A DNA stretch of 64,000 bases from Trichostrongylus colubriformis (GCA_963978905.1 OZ022257.1:36609919-36673918); one strand, 5' to 3'. Counted from the stretch's first letter, positions 45,012 through 58,154 are shown. Notes: generated by a model not told the origin, from the letters alone. Program-made: numbers and translations.

Positions 45012-46031
45012 AAGGAAGGATCCTGAGTCGAAGTGGCCATTTGGTGGGATATATATGGTCCGACGTATTTTCGGACGCTGATCTCGAATCTGTTCGAAAT
45101 TCGCAGGACGGTTCTCTGAGAAGAGTTATGGAGGTTTTTTTTTTAAAAACAGTACTATCATATAGTAGTTTTGGAAGCCCATAGCACGCGAATTAGTCGC
45201 TCTCGTGCAGAACCAGTGTAATTTTCGTGTCTAGGGAATCTAATTACCCCAAGAGACAAGTTTTTAGCCAATTCGAGATTTTGGCCAATTTTTGGAAAAA
45301 TTCACGGGCTATTGGGTGGCAATACATTGAACAAAGGAGAAGTCGTTCTGCGATGGTCAAGTGTAAAAGGTATGTGTAGGCTATCTTAGGTTGCAGGGTT
45401 TTTTTGTGGAAGAAAATACAAAAACCACCACTTCACCCCTTGGCCACCCCTAATTTTCCGAAGTTGGACCAAAAACTGGATTTGGCTGAAAATTTGCACA
45501 GAGGGGTAATTCGACCCCCTGTGCGCGAATATCATAGTCTTTTTACGCAACAACGCCTAATTCGTGTGGTACGGGATTCTCTTCGATTTGGTATCCTTCC
45601 TCTGTGAGTAATGTTAGCAGTTATAAATAAAGTGGAAGAGTAAATGATGGGTGCGATAGGTACCAGTACATAGAAACGTCCAGAAGTGAAAGAAAAGCAT
45701 TTACTGGCAATGAAACCCAAAATGCAAAAAAACCTGCACCGACGGGCAGCAAACCCATGTCCCCTTTCCTCCAGATCCGTAACACTACCTCTGAGCCACT
45801 GAAGCCGTTGCCAGTCCAGCAACGGCGGTGCTGATGAAATAATGCCTCGCCAATGAGATCCACCGTGCAGCCGTTCATTCAAAAAAAAAACCTTCATAAC
45901 TTCGCTCAGAGAACCGTTCTGCAAATTTGGAGCAATTCGAGATCAGCGTGCGAAAATACGTCGGACCATATATATCCATACTATATGGGACCACATCGCC
46001 GAATGGCCACTTCGACCTGGGGTCCTTCCCT
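45012..46031. mobile_element. Family T long-TIR element, uninterrupted copy
   Basis: About 130 bp inverted ends: GTCGAAGTGGCCATTTGGTG at 45027 and its near-inverse ending at about 46019, then TATATATGGTCCGACGTATT, GAGATCAGCGT and AACCGTTCTCTGAG blocks. The interior lacks a transposase but has a tRNA-like stretch on the minus strand. Other ends of the family occur at 1803, 4794-4927 and 24106-24350. Confidence 0.8.
45737..45806 (-). other. tRNA-like segment with A- and B-box-like motifs
   Basis: On the minus strand TGGCTCAGAGGTAGTG resembles an A box and GGGTTTGCTGCCC a B box, about 35 bases apart. Acceptor-stem pairing is not convincing, so I read it as tRNA-derived, not as a functional tRNA gene. 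Confidence 0.4.
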
Positions 46032-46236
46032 TGCTGAGAGCCTCCATTCACTGCCTGCCTCGACGATTGCGACCACCACTCCCAGCTGACCAAACGACTC
46101 CACCCCTGTCGAGAGTTCCTAGACGATGGTTTGACCATGTTTCCCCCCACAAGCCCATAACCTCAGCCCTAAGGCAACTGGCATGCCAGGTGACTCTTAA
46201 GGAGCAGAGATCGGGGTGTTCGCCCATGCCAGTCAG

Positions 46237-46655
46237 AGGAATCGTCCACGGAAAAATGAGTTTTCCTGCCACCCATGTATTTATGTTGTTTTTACCTGAT
46301 GTGAGATCAAAGTTTCACGCGAAAAAATATGAATCCGGCTGAGATATAGTACCATAAAATCTCGGCCGCGTGGGCGGGGCCACCGAATAAAAGTCCCGTC
46401 TCGTCGTCCGCCACTGTCGGAGACACATTGTAGGAGAAGAAATTTACGTAGACAGCTCCACTCTCCCTTCCTAACAGCGGCGGACGACACGGAGCTTTTA
46501 CTCGGAGGCCGCGCCCACCCGGCCGAGAATTAGGGGAGCTGTATCTCAGCCGAATTCTCACTTTTCGTGTGAAATTATGCATGCGGCCCCTATCAGGCAA
46601 ATACAACATAAATATATGGGTGACAGAAAAACTCATTTTTTTGTGGACGATTCCT
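46237..46655. mobile_element. TTAA-family palindromic MITE, copy 1
   Basis: Ends AGGAATCGTCCACGGAAAAA and inverse; interior matches 51901-52325 (GTTTCACGCGAA, GGCTGAGATA.AG). Right flank TTAA, left flank TCAG, so the left duplication is altered. Confidence 0.8.
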
Positions 46656-48252
46656 TTAACTCATTGGCGACCGCACCTTTTTCACGGGTATGCCACGTGG
46701 GACATCGCGCGCTCGCCTTGCGAGAATTGCGTCCCAGCATTGGAGTTTTGATATTGCCTTTCCAAACTAGCTGCATTTCGAGCCTATCTTGAATGCTAAT
46801 GCAAAATATTGAGTGTTGCGAAATTTTAGATATCCCTCGAGGGCTTGAACAAGAGGGTACTGCATGGTAGTGATGGGAAGAAGTGCTTAATCATGTACGT
46901 GTTCTATAGATCATTGCAATATTTGTAGTTCTATTATCTCTTACTATTATCTATTATTACTTATAATATAGTATTATATTATGTTATATTATCTGATATC
47001 GGTTATAATCTTTATGTATTATTATCTATTGCTACTATTATTATCTTATATAATATTATCTATTATGAAAGTTTATTTACTATGTGTGTTCTAGGAAATT
47101 TCTATATTCTGGGTCAGATTTACCTTTCCAGAAAAACACATGTTCCTGAGAAGATCACTTTTAATGTACCCAAAGTATGAAAAAAAGGTTATTGAAATAA
47201 TGTAAGTGACTATGTACATCCTAGACAGTACCCTTTTCATGTTGGTCAAAATTGGTTATTTGTGGATTTTAAAGCAGTTGATAAATGGAATTTTCTGTGC
47301 TACATCCCACCACTGGGACGCATTGTCCCACGCGGCAGAAAACATGCGTCCCAGCATTGAGACGCAATGTCGCCATCGTGTTAGGGGAAGTGAAAAAGCG
47401 CTCCACATGTGATAGAGGGCTAGTGTGATAGAGGGCTACTCATTCTGTATGGGTATTGTTATGTAAGCCTTGTTTCTTTCATTCATACCTGCAGGAATTT
47501 GATAGGTTATGACCAAAACACTCAGACATACTTAGGCAATATAATTATCACTGTCTTCCATCACTTGCCTCCAGTGACTGCGTTGCTGCTTAATGAACTG
47601 CTCGGAAGCCCATGAGCCAATTCGAGAAACTTGCCATTACACAATTCGAGTGCTTTTTAGAGAATTGAACTTCTGCTTTTCATATGACGCTCATGGTCTG
47701 ATTGATTGGATATTGAACACACTAGGGTAAAAGAAAGCTTACACAGAAGCGGAACTTCATAGCTTATTTCTTTGTTACATTCCTGCCTATCCTATATTTA
47801 CAACACGACCATGTTGCTAAACAAGCCAGCTGCGAGTTGGAAAGGGTGATAAATTTCGCTAGCCGATTTCTGCATTTGTTTAGCACAAACAGTAGTCCTC
47901 GCAATAGCATCGGTTGATAGGGTTGTAATTCCTGAGGATGTGTGAAGCGGATAGCTCTAACCTGCCACGGTAGTATATGCGAGTATCCACTCCTTAGCCA
48001 CCGGTACACCTTTTCATGGTTGGCATGGGATGCCAATTTTCAGTTTCAACGATAAACCCTCGCTTTTTTTAATAAGGATAGCACACTGAAGATCCCAAAC
48101 CACTCATCTACTACCTTGTTTGAGTCGATGAGTTGGTGAGGGACCCAATCTACTCAGAGTTTCTAAGAGTCATGGCAATTTAGTAGTCTGTCGATTGTCA
48201 TGTGCACAGAGTTAATGATACTTCCACTTATAGACTCTATTTTACAGTGCTA
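46656..48252. other. No gene recognised
   Basis: Contains an AT-rich simple stretch (46928-47066) and a GGGACGCATTGTCCC-like palindrome near 47314. No credible gene. Confidence 0.4.
46928..47066. repeat. AT-rich simple repeat, (TTATTATCTA)-like
   Basis: Irregular repetition of TATTATCTATTATTA units. Confidence 0.85.
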
Positions 48253-48453
48253 GATAGGGCGTGGCCTGAGTGGCGGGAGTGAGAGTTTGTGCCGGGGTGA
48301 GAGACTTTGATACACACTCACCCAATAAGTGAAACTATATGTTAATACATGTCCAAAAATTAGAATAAATTTAATGGTTCGTTTCGCCTCTGACCTCAGG
48401 CGAATCATTGTCTTCACGTCGGCCACGTTCAAGTCCGTAGACCACGCCCTATC
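48253..48453. mobile_element. Small MITE with GATAGGGCGTGG ends
   Basis: GATAGGGCGTGGCCT at the left pairs with its inverse AGACCACGCCCTATC at the right over a 201 bp unit. No clear target duplication. Confidence 0.6.
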
Positions 48454-49754
48454 GAGCGCTATGAAATGAACTAAACCATTTTGGTCTTACCATGGTATTC
48501 GCTTCGAAACCTTTAAAAATATCATCCTATTTAATTGACGTCCGACCACCAGTGTGTGAGTGAACACAAAAATTCGTAACTCCTAATCCAAAACGTGTGA
48601 ATCATGAAGACCCGGTGTAATAACATACAATATTGTCAGTGACTGCAGTACAAATGTAAGCAGCTGTTTCCTCAGATAAAAATCCTGAGGACACTTGAAA
48701 AAATAACGTGTCCAAATATGGTTTTTAATTAGAGCCTACTCTTGCTACAGCTGAACGAGACCACCTTGTACACATTCCGAGAAATTCATCAAAGTATGCT
48801 CCAAGTCACTATGGATATCAATATATGACAAAGTTCGTGAGCTGTGAAAGCGAAGTCACAGAAAATTTTAGAAATATCACAAGACTTGTGCACCGATCGT
48901 AGAGATTGATGTGGTTAGCTCATTAGAATCGGGGATCAATAAAAGAATATCCGTTAGTTTCTGTGATATTTTCGCTAACACAAGCGTACCATTAAGGAGC
49001 TGACGAATGGCTGCTGTTTGTATGTAGTGTAATGGGTATGCACGGTGCATGGAAGTGAGACGGAGGTTCTAGCGAAGGCTGATTGTTTTGCTTATAGTGC
49101 AGCATCATTTTGAAAGTATTTTTAAACAAGGGTCCCAGACAAGCTCCCCCATCTGTAAAGTTTCCTTGCTCAGCGTCACCACCAGATATCGCAAAATCAG
49201 CTTTCGTAGTTTGATTGGCTGCCCCGCTGGGGTAGGCAAATGTCATTTTGATTCTTTTTCCGGAACCTTGCCTTTATCTGTCATTCTCCTAAAGCGTCTC
49301 TCCTCTACCTCCATTTCGTTTCAGTAGTCAAACGAAATTCTTCTTCTCTTCCACATAGGAATTCCCTATTTCGCATCCAGTTGTTGGGCCCTCAGGATCA
49401 GAGCAAGGTAATGTGAAGCACCCACATAGGACTATTATACCAATCAGCTGCATGAGAGCTGAATATGCGTATGAAGTAGTTGTTCAAGCTCCAAACCATT
49501 GCGGGAGCTTCTAGCTTCATTGCTCCTTTGATCATTATTTTCGGAATACCTCGAAAGCTTTATCCTGAAACAATATTTTTCTTTATAGAATTGTTTTACA
49601 ACACATAAGACTTCTTCTTGACATGGAAGGTGAAGTTCCATCATAACCTAGTTTTCTTCGCAATTCTTTGCAATCTCCAAGTTCTTTCTTCATGAAACCT
49701 CGGCATGATGTTCGCATCATCCGTGTGCTGTTGCCGAACGAGGTATTCAGGTGA
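48454..49754. other. No convincing gene; one candidate exon
   Basis: A 50 nt plus segment 49360-49409 between TCTTCCACATAG and CAAG|GTAATG is open in two frames. A minus frame at 48992-49246 (FAISGGDAEQGNFTDGGACL) has coding-like codon use. They oppose each other in strand and neither is confirmed. Confidence 0.25.
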
Positions 49755-49984
49755 ATTAGTTTTATCAACGCCCTGACGTTTCGACCCTTTCGTCGACTTC
49801 AGAGGTCTCATTATCCACTGAGAGTGGTAGGTCGCCGCTACCGACTCCTTTTAGTATGATGTGGGACTCGTGTCGCACATTTCATTAACAGGAGTCGGTA
49901 GCGACGTCCTAACACTCTAGTTGGATCACGGGGCCTCCGATGACGACGAAAGGGTCGAAACGTCAAGCCGTTAATAAAATTGAT
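49755..49984. mobile_element. Foldback element with GACGTTTCGACCCTTTCGTC arms
   Basis: TTTATCAACG...GACGTTTCGACCC at the left pairs with GGGTCGAAACGTC...CGTTAATAAA at the right. The interior CTACCGACTCC / GGAGTCGGTAG is also inverted. It is 230 bp. Confidence 0.75.
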
Positions 49985-51549
49985 CTGTGCAATTTATTTT
50001 GTTGCTGTCTCTGCTTTCATACCCGGAGAAATGTCCTGCAGTGCGTGTGAATAGTAAATAGAACAGCCATCTAGGTACCAAATCAGCAATGCAATAATGG
50101 GCTTATTATCGCTTGTACAGGATTACGGGAGTGTCTACTTGCCAACTGACGAAGGAAAAATTATTCTATGAGAAATAGAAAACACGTGATTATAATATAA
50201 AAATAGAACACCACGTGATTATTATATGACTTTTACCAATTTTGAACATATCTTCGACTCTCCCTTCATTCAAACGAGTGTGCTCTGATCACTGCGTTCA
50301 TCTTTTAGACCTTTCTCCTTCTTTATCAATTATTCCTTTATCCATTTAGCTAGTTTTTGTGCCTTCATTTTTCGTTTTCACGCGATTTCGTATGCTGCTG
50401 GATTTCGAGGATTTTCGTAATTATGGTGCTCGAGTGTCCTCAGCGTCATGAAAACTACGGAGCCGTCTGCGTTTCGAGCCCTTTCAGCATACTGAGTAAA
50501 GGAAAAGATTCACTCAGATGAAACGCTTTTGATATCTCGTCTGGAATTGCAATAATTGAAACCATCGAGGAGTCGTTGGCCCTTTTTCTACTCCCTTATG
50601 AGTATCAAAAAATGGTGACTCCTTTGTGGTTTTTTATCGGTTAGATATTAGTTACGGCTATAGTACGAAATTTGCAGTGAGTCAGATATAATCGAGAGTG
50701 CTCCGAATTTCTGCGGAAACATTCACGCGTTTCAATGTTGAAACCAATCCATCCTCCTTCAGCTCTCCACTCTACGGTTCTCCGCCTTCAAAGGAAACCC
50801 AATCCCTTTCGAAGTAACTCAAGCTTTGCCGCTTTCGTATGAGCATCTGCCATCATTTGATTTGCTTGAAATTCGCCAAATACAATTAAATTTCAAGTTG
50901 TTTGGCGAATTTCTGATTAGGTGCTACTGAATCTACCGTCCCAAAGAATGTTTTCAGCCACAGTCAATCTACGGCTTAGCGAAATCGCTGGGTAATCCTC
51001 TCCGTCGGCCGTATGCCACTTAAATGTTCCATGCTTTCTGAGGCACTCATTGGGAGTCATGTTTTGCTTGTTAATGAAACGTAACCCATTTCATCGTTGT
51101 GACACGGAAGTTTAAACATGACTGATGCAAATGTACAACTCTCAACCATGCATGGACTATGCAATGGCAGTGATTCGCTTGCAAAGAATTGTGGCTTCTT
51201 GGTGACGCAGCCGATGCATTGCCTCATACATATGTATTTTCAAAGACATGAGCTCAAGGCATTCCGAGCGGAGGCTTTTTCTACCGTTTCCAGACTTCAG
51301 CTCATTTGGAATACTTCTCTATAACAGAAAAACAATGTGTCATTTGAATTTCCGCCATCAAATCGTCACTCCTGTAGACGGTCTGGAAGCGTTATGTGGT
51401 ATCTCATCAGCTGAAAATCCGCCGCCTTTTTTGCTAAATCACAATTTCCTTGAGCGTTATTTTTTTCTGCGCGCACCCGCACTTCGCTCCTTGTTTTGGC
51501 CCCGCCCAGCTTCCTACAACTGCACACCAAGTCAGATTTCAAGTTTTAC
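49985..51549. other. No gene recognised
   Basis: Short frames only; holds the small hairpin at 50868-50913. Confidence 0.4.
50868..50913. repeat. 13 bp perfect inverted repeat, AT-rich hairpin
   Basis: GAAATTCGCCAAA (50868-50880) and its inverse (50901-50913), 20 bases apart. Confidence 0.85.
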
Positions 51550-51640
51550 TTCCGTTTATGGGGCCATGGTGGTGTAGTGACGAAGGCGCAAATTCCCAGT
51601 CTCACTGTGCGGAAATCAAATCCCGCATCAACGCTCGCCT
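51550..51640 (+). other. tRNA-derived, SINE-like segment
   Basis: ATGGTGGTGTAGTGACG resembles a tRNA A-box region and GGAAATCAAATCCCGC a B box, about 45 bases apart. The fold is incomplete. No poly(A) or second copy was found here. Confidence 0.4.
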
Positions 51641-51790
51641 GGACCAGCCAAGCCTTCCATCCTTTCGCGATCAGTGAACTGGTGTCGGATCCGTCTAGGA
51701 AAATAGAAGCATCGACTTGTACGTGGTCCCCTCAAGTCATTCAGTGGCCCAAATCACAATCACCTGCCACCACGATTCTGAATCGAACTA

Positions 51791-53114
51791 TTAGGTTGTT
51801 CCAAAAGTCCTGTAGTATTTTTCCCAAAAAAAAATCAGTAACTCTTGTTCACTTCGAGGCAGGTCCAGGCGGTTCAGGAATATGGTGGAACGTTCCTTAA
51901 AGGAATCGTCCACGGAAAATGAGTTTTTGTGTTACCCATACGTTTATGTTGCATTTGCCTAATGTGGGCCTCATGCAAAATTTCACGCGAAGAAATGCGA
52001 ATCTGGCTGAGATACAGCACCACAAAGTGCGGTCCCAGTGGGCGGAGCCTAAGAGAAAAGCCTCGTTCCGTCGTCCGCCGTGGTCGGAGACGCATTGTAG
52101 AAGCAGAAAGTTTCGTAAACAGTCCCACTCTCCGTTCCCAACGGCGGCGGACCACGGGACGAGGCTTTTACTCTTAGGCCCCGCCCACTGGGACCGCACT
52201 TTTTGGTGCTGTATCTCAGCCAGATTCGCATTTCTTCGCGTGAAATTTTGCATGAGGCCCACATTAGGCAAATGCAACATAAACGTATGGGTAACACGAA
52301 AACGCATTTTCCGTGGACGATTCCTTTAAGCTTTCTAGGAAAATATATATTGACTTACCAGATCCCGTGGAGAGAGCTACAATGCCCGTTGTCGATACCC
52401 ATCCAACTCGCGGTGTCATCTATTATGAGCGGTCTTGCGGCACCAAAACGACGGAAGCTTGCCACTCCATCAGCGCTGCATTGGGCAAGGGATGTGTGAG
52501 CTGCGAGACCGTGCGCCGCTGGTTCATCAGGTTCAGCAAGGGCGAGATTGACATGGAAGACAAACCACGCTCAGGACTGTGCTACCTCTTGGACGCGGAA
52601 GGAGTGCTTTTCCGCGAGGTGCTGGTACAAGGCTAGACAGTCACCGCTACCGTATGCACCCACCAGCTCCAGCAGCTCGCCGTCGCTGTTCGAGAAGAGC
52701 GCCGAAAAGGTCCGCGGTCACCCTCCTACATGACGACGCCCGCTCCAGTTTCCTCCGATTTCGCGAAAAGTGCCCAGGCCAAGCTACAGGAGCCCGACTG
52801 GGATGTGCTGCCCCACCCACCGTACTCTCCAGACATTGCCCCTTCTGGCTATCACCTTACCCATCCTCTCGAATCCTTCCTGGCCAAGAGAAAATTCGTT
52901 GATTATGACTTGCTTGCGAAGGTGATCGCTGACTTCTTCGACTCTCAGAACCCAGACTTTTGGGAGAAGGGAATCAACGATTTTCCTATAAAGTGGCAGA
53001 GGGTTGCCGATAACAATGGTCAATAGTTGTTGCCTAAATGTTATTTGTTGGTCGAAAAAAAAAATAAAAAGTGATGATCGAAAAAAATACTACAAGGCTT
53101 TTGGAACAACCTAA
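51791..53114 (+). mobile_element. mariner relic 5 (GGTTGTTCCAAAAG group), carrying a nested TTAA MITE
   Basis: The ends TTAGGTTGTTCCAAAAGTCC and inverse are flanked by TA (51789-51790, 53115-53116). Without the insertion 51901-52325 and its extra TTAA, it is 895 bp, against 894 bp for relic 2. Plus-strand coding matches relic 2: CVSCETVRRWFIRFSKGEID, then the same jump over the first catalytic Asp, then TLLHDDAR and YSPDIAPSGYHLT, where the usual Asp of the last block is Gly. Frames are broken. Confidence 0.9.
51901..52325. mobile_element. TTAA-family palindromic MITE, copy 2, nested in mariner relic 5
   Basis: A 425 bp near-perfect palindrome with ends AGGAATCGTCCACGG, flanked by TTAA at 51897-51900 and 52326-52329. 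Comparison with relic 2 shows a single target there (CTCTAAGCTTT against CCTTAAGCTTT), so the insertion point and duplication are directly readable. The paired open frames on both strands are a palindrome effect. Confidence 0.93.
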
Positions 53115-53116
53115 TA

Positions 53117-55704
53117 AAATGCGCGTGAGCTGCAGCTTCCATTCGCTCATTTTTCATTTTCCGAAGGGTTCGTGCCCATTAGTTCAGCTTGAATTCATGT
53201 AATAGATAACACTATGACAGCGTTGCATGATCGTATATCATAACCATTACGCGGTATACTAACACGATGCCTACCTTTCTCCCCTCGTTGACCTGAAAGC
53301 AAGATTAGGCATGGATCGAAGAATCCTCGACGAGGATCGTATTTTGAATTTGATAGGGGAGGTCGTTTCTCGACATGAAACGAAGTAAGCAAAAGACTCT
53401 GAGTGAGACCAAATATGTGAACATGAGGCTAAACAGGGACTAAGTAAGCATAACGGATGGCAGGAACATTCGCAAACGATCGCGACAATCGCAAAAGTTC
53501 GGAACAGGAAGAACTGACTTGGTAGGATGAGTGTCTTGTCTTTCTTGCTCCAGAGTTTGTGACAAATAGTCATTAATCGCGCTCTTTCGATGAGGTTCGT
53601 GCTGAAGGATACTTAACTTATTTTATTCGATATACCGTGTAATTTTTGAAAGCTAAAAAGTGCGACGGTGTAACTGAGTGATCCAGCTGCCAAATTTTGG
53701 ATCGGAACCTTACCAGTCCGACCATGATTTCTGTTCTTCCAGATGATTTTGTGCTGCTAGTATAGTGGCAAAAACACTGACCTTTATATCAGCACGCCTT
53801 CACAATTCACTGTTAAAGCCAGATCTTCTTTACAGTGCTGAACGGAAGTGAAATGGCCCATCAGCGGACCGACAAAAACCTTTTGCCCTTCTTTTATATC
53901 CCCTGGGGAAGCGGTTGGTTGCTGCCGTACCAAACGATTCTCGGGCATTCCTTATATTTTTGGTTGTGGCTAATTCGATCTCAAATGGTGTAGCTCTTCA
54001 AAACGGATAGAATCAGAGCCGTTTCCTCAATTCTCTTCTGATCTCTTCCATGGCTAGTCAAGGGCCTCTAAGCATCAATTCTCTCTGCAAATCCCGTAAT
54101 CGCTATTAAAACTGTACACTAATCGTTTTTAAGCGACATCTCATTCGATTTTCAGGTAAATTTCAAGGTCTCTCACCTTCCCAAGGCCTTCCGAAAAATT
54201 TTGCAAGTCTATCAGACCCTAGCGGAACTTCTCGGTATTTCCGTTTGTGATTCTGCTCAGCTAGACGAAATTTACATCTTTACTGTTTTTGATTGTAAAT
54301 GTACCATTAAGAAGCTGATTGTGAGCAGTAGTGGAAGGAACTTTGGTAGGGTAATAGATTGCATAGGCCAGGAAAGCCTGCGGGGTTGAGTCGGGTCGAG
54401 ATCGAAGCTTTTCTTCATAACGCAGCGTCCGTGCAATATGTGAAATTCACATTGTTATCACTGCTTCGTGGCTTATAATTCCCAAGAGGTAAGATGCAAC
54501 TACAATTTCGCTCGGTAGCTTCGATCATGCGTAAGATACTTTTTTTGTCACTAGCTTGAACATCATACCAACGCTCTGTCATACCGATTAGACAACAGTA
54601 TGGGTGCCATAAAGGGTCACTTTTCAACCTCCACTTTCAACCTCAAACCAATCAACTTTATCATGTAGTGACGGGGTATGCTCACCTCCAATTTCTTTTT
54701 TCAAAGGATCACTAATCTCCGCGACAGCCTTCTGCACGGGCAGAATCGCTTTTCTCACGCCAACCTGTTGCGTCGCTTCAACTGGCAATATGCACGATTT
54801 CATCACCCCTTACATATCTGGAAATGTCCGCATAGGTTCAGCAGTTTAAGAGCTGATGCTGGGTGATTCCTTAAATATTACGATTTCTTCAGGTTCCCGG
54901 CCTCCTCTCCCATCATTTCCAAGTTTCTGAAAATGTTATTACCACTAAAATCCTTCGGGAAGCAGATGTGATGTGTGGATCATCAGCCTTTTTTTAAGAA
55001 CAAGACGCAGTGGCTTCCCAAAACCAAAGCAAACGACTTTAAAAGGTTGTTCACGAGAAACCCACGAGAAAGTTGGCTTTTCCGGCAGACCCCTTGGCTT
55101 AGGTGCTTTACCTCGCGAAGCGTGGCTGATGGCTTCATTCTCTGATGATGGTGGAAGTAGTAACCACAGTCTGCGTTGGTTTATAGAAGAGCATCTCAAG
55201 AGTGATCATTTCCACACTACTTTCATCTTTTTTGTTACGCTGTGCCTTGTCGACTTGCTCGACAGGCGCCAGAGCGAAGTGACTTTTTGGCACCCTCTAA
55301 ACAGGGTGGACGGATGCACTGGGTTCCACCATTCACTCAGGCAGTGAGGGCTCCCGGACATAATTGTGATACTTGTCTCTTCCCTTTATACAGTTACAGT
55401 TTGCTCAGTTGTGTCGACCATGCGTTCGGAGAGTTTTTCTTCGCCAGCTTCGCCCGTGTCATTGAAGCGCTCATCAATGCCACTCTTTCGTTCGATTATG
55501 GCACTTGCGTTCAGCCGCTGGCATCAGATGCCAATCCAACCAGGGTCATATCATACTGTTCTATGCAAGTACAGGCGGCTTCCGCTACCCACCCTACACA
55601 CTCTCTTTGATGCTCTTACCGTATCTTCTTAGTAGGATCATGGCGTGGAGTTCGATTGGCTGACGAGTGTTGACTCCACTGAAGCATGATGGCATGATTA
55701 GATA
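53117..55704. other. No gene recognised
   Basis: 54615-54770 (minus: ILPVQKAVAEISDPLKKEI) resembles the coding-like part of element F and is probably a decayed piece of it. A tRNA-like GCTAGTATAGTGGCAAAAAC stretch lies at 53755. Other frames are unsupported. Confidence 0.4.
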
Positions 55705-56211
55705 CAGTAGCGCTCAAAAGTCTTCGGCCAAAACTCTCTTGTCATAACTTTTTTCTACTTGACCAAATTTGACAAAATTTTGATATGTGATGCCTGAACC
55801 TATTGCCAACATTTCCTTCTACTTGAGTGCCGCTTGACACATTTCATGGTTTTTTACAAGAATTTACTACAAGACGACCCAAAAAAAAGTAAAAGGCTTG
55901 GTTAAGGGGAACGGCTTTCTTCACAAAAACAAAACGAGCAAGCCTCAGAGAACGTTAATATATTGTAGAAAAACCACGGCTTTTGATGACAGCGGCACAG
56001 CGGGACGGCATAGCGATGGCACTCCAAAAACAAAAAATTTCATATAACCACGTAACCTATACCGTTGAGCGTCAAAATAGTATATCAAGTATGCAGTGTA
56101 TCCAAGTACAACATACTAAAATTTCTCTTAGATCGGTGCAGTTGCAAAAAAGTTACAAGTGAAAAACACCAAGTGAAAGACCATTTCGCCGAAGACTTTT
56201 GAGCGCTACTG
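55705..56211. mobile_element. TA-flanked Tc1-type MITE (507 bp)
   Basis: CAGTAGCGCTCAAAAGTCTT and its inverse pair for about 25 bp, flanked by TA (55703-55704, 56212-56213). No coding content. Confidence 0.9.
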
Positions 56212-56213
56212 TA

Positions 56214-58154
56214 TGTGTAACTCTGCATACCAAATGTGAAGGGAAAATACTCGCTGAATCATCAGTGAATGTTTGAGAAAAGAACACTTCTGAAATGTTG
56301 AAAATAAGAATCTCCTACATATTATGTATAAGTGATGATTTTCCTACCGAGAATAGCCATACTGTTATAATTTCAAAGGACCATTTGAATGGAAGAATCA
56401 CGGTTTGAACACTTCTTTCACTGCTTTCTTGGAGCACAGCGACTTTCGCTTTCTCAAGTTTCATCTGTTTTTCCTTTGTATAAATGACCTCACTGATATT
56501 TACAGTTGGAACGATGATGTGGGCAGGGTCGTTTTACGTTTATTTGTTTGCTCTCGCTCAATATAACTGGGCAGACGTGACATCAAATGAGGAGATTGAA
56601 AAACGTCACGTTAGTGGGCCTTCTCTGACCTTTCCCAATGGTTATTACCACACAAGGAATTGTTGCCGAATCTGGTCTCAAGGGGGGTTGTCTCCAATGC
56701 AAAGCGAATTGTAAGCAACCAACAAACCGTAACCAACTGGTCCGAGTACTTCATCTGAATTGCACTTTACGGTTTTGAAAATGCTTAAATACCATTTATC
56801 GATGAAAGAACATGCCTGAGCCGATCTGCCCTCTATTTCTCCATATCGTCAACATTTATCTTGATCCTTGCTCTACATTTCATTGAACTATCAAAAAACA
56901 TGATGCTTTTCCGACAAAGACTGCAAAGTGATTCAGCAAAGGTGAAATCAAATAAATAACGAGTAAGGCATCGGGAGTGTTCATTCCCGTTTGCATACGT
57001 GTATTCCGCTTCAGGTCACAATCATAGTGATCGAAGTGGCCATTCAGATGAGATGTACAGTAGCGGTCAAAAATATATACGTTTTGTATTCTAACTACAA
57101 CTATGGTCGACGTATACATTTTTCATTCAATTTTTTGTATAGAAGACAATTGATTCTCAATGAAGCAAAGCATATCAGCAGAGGAGTGCAGGGTGAAGGG
57201 TGAAATATTACTCAACTGAAAACTCTGAGAATGAGCAAATACGTCCCTCTGTGCTGTAAAATGCTGTCATGATTCCAAATGACTGAAGCAAAGTCCTAGC
57301 CTTATTCCGTGTTACTTTCTGCCCACCTGCTCGTTTCGACAAGTTGCAAGCTTTTTATTGCTGTTCGAAAGTTTTTGAAGGTTTGGTCATTTTCAGAGTT
57401 TTCAGTTGAATAAATTTAACCAATTTCCACCCCGCGCCCTATCCGACTCTTCATTGAGTACCAAAACAAAGAAAAAATTAATGAGAAATGTCGACTAAAA
57501 TTATGGTTAGAATCTAAAAAAAGCTTTTTTTCATATATTTTTGAACGCTACCCGACATTCTTTGTATTTGCGGAACTGTTCCACTAGAGTAACCCCAAGC
57601 TTCCTTTCAAAATGAGTTTTCATATGACTTGCAAGGACATCATGATGTGCCTCGCCAGCCTAGTAGGTAGTGGATAGCATAGTGGATTGATGATGGAAGA
57701 TCATGGGTTTGGTGATTGATGCGTGCGTGTCCCACCAGAAGACATGCATTTCGTCGGGAGGGTGCTATTAGAACAGAAAATTTGTGTGGCAGTGTAGGGC
57801 TTGCGATAATGGGTGTGGAGTGTGGCGCCATATTTTTTGGGCACTGAACCGATGACGGTGTCCCTCACCCCATTTTAAGAGTGGTCTTTGTGGGACCCTC
57901 TAGCTCGCACCATCGCGTCAGACATGACTCGGGATGGCACGGCTTTTCTGTCGCAAATCCCATTTTGTCTCAAATGACAACTTTAACTTCGGGGTGCGCA
58001 ATAAGGACTGTCACGTGGTAAAAAAGTCGAATGTCTTTGGCAGTAGTTAAATAGAGCGGAATTTGGACAATAAATATTCATGAAGACTCTGAACAATACA
58101 CTGTCAGCTATTCGATTCGACCTATTCGATTCCGTACGACAGCGCATGGGGTAG
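56214..58154. other. No gene recognised; a solo Tc1-type end and a MITE fragment
   Basis: TA|CAGTAGCGGTCAAAAATAT at 57056-57076 is a Tc1-type end without a visible partner. 57880-57960 (TAGCTCGCACCATCGCG, TTTCTGTCGCAA) resembles half of the 22320 element. Confidence 0.45.

Noticed and set aside
51897..52329. Pairs of 82-136 codon frames on both strands as genes
   Set aside because: The same protein appears on both strands because the segment is a palindromic MITE.
53755..53830. tRNA gene (GCTAGTATAGTGG start)
   Set aside because: The B box is poor and stems do not close; at best a tRNA-derived fragment.
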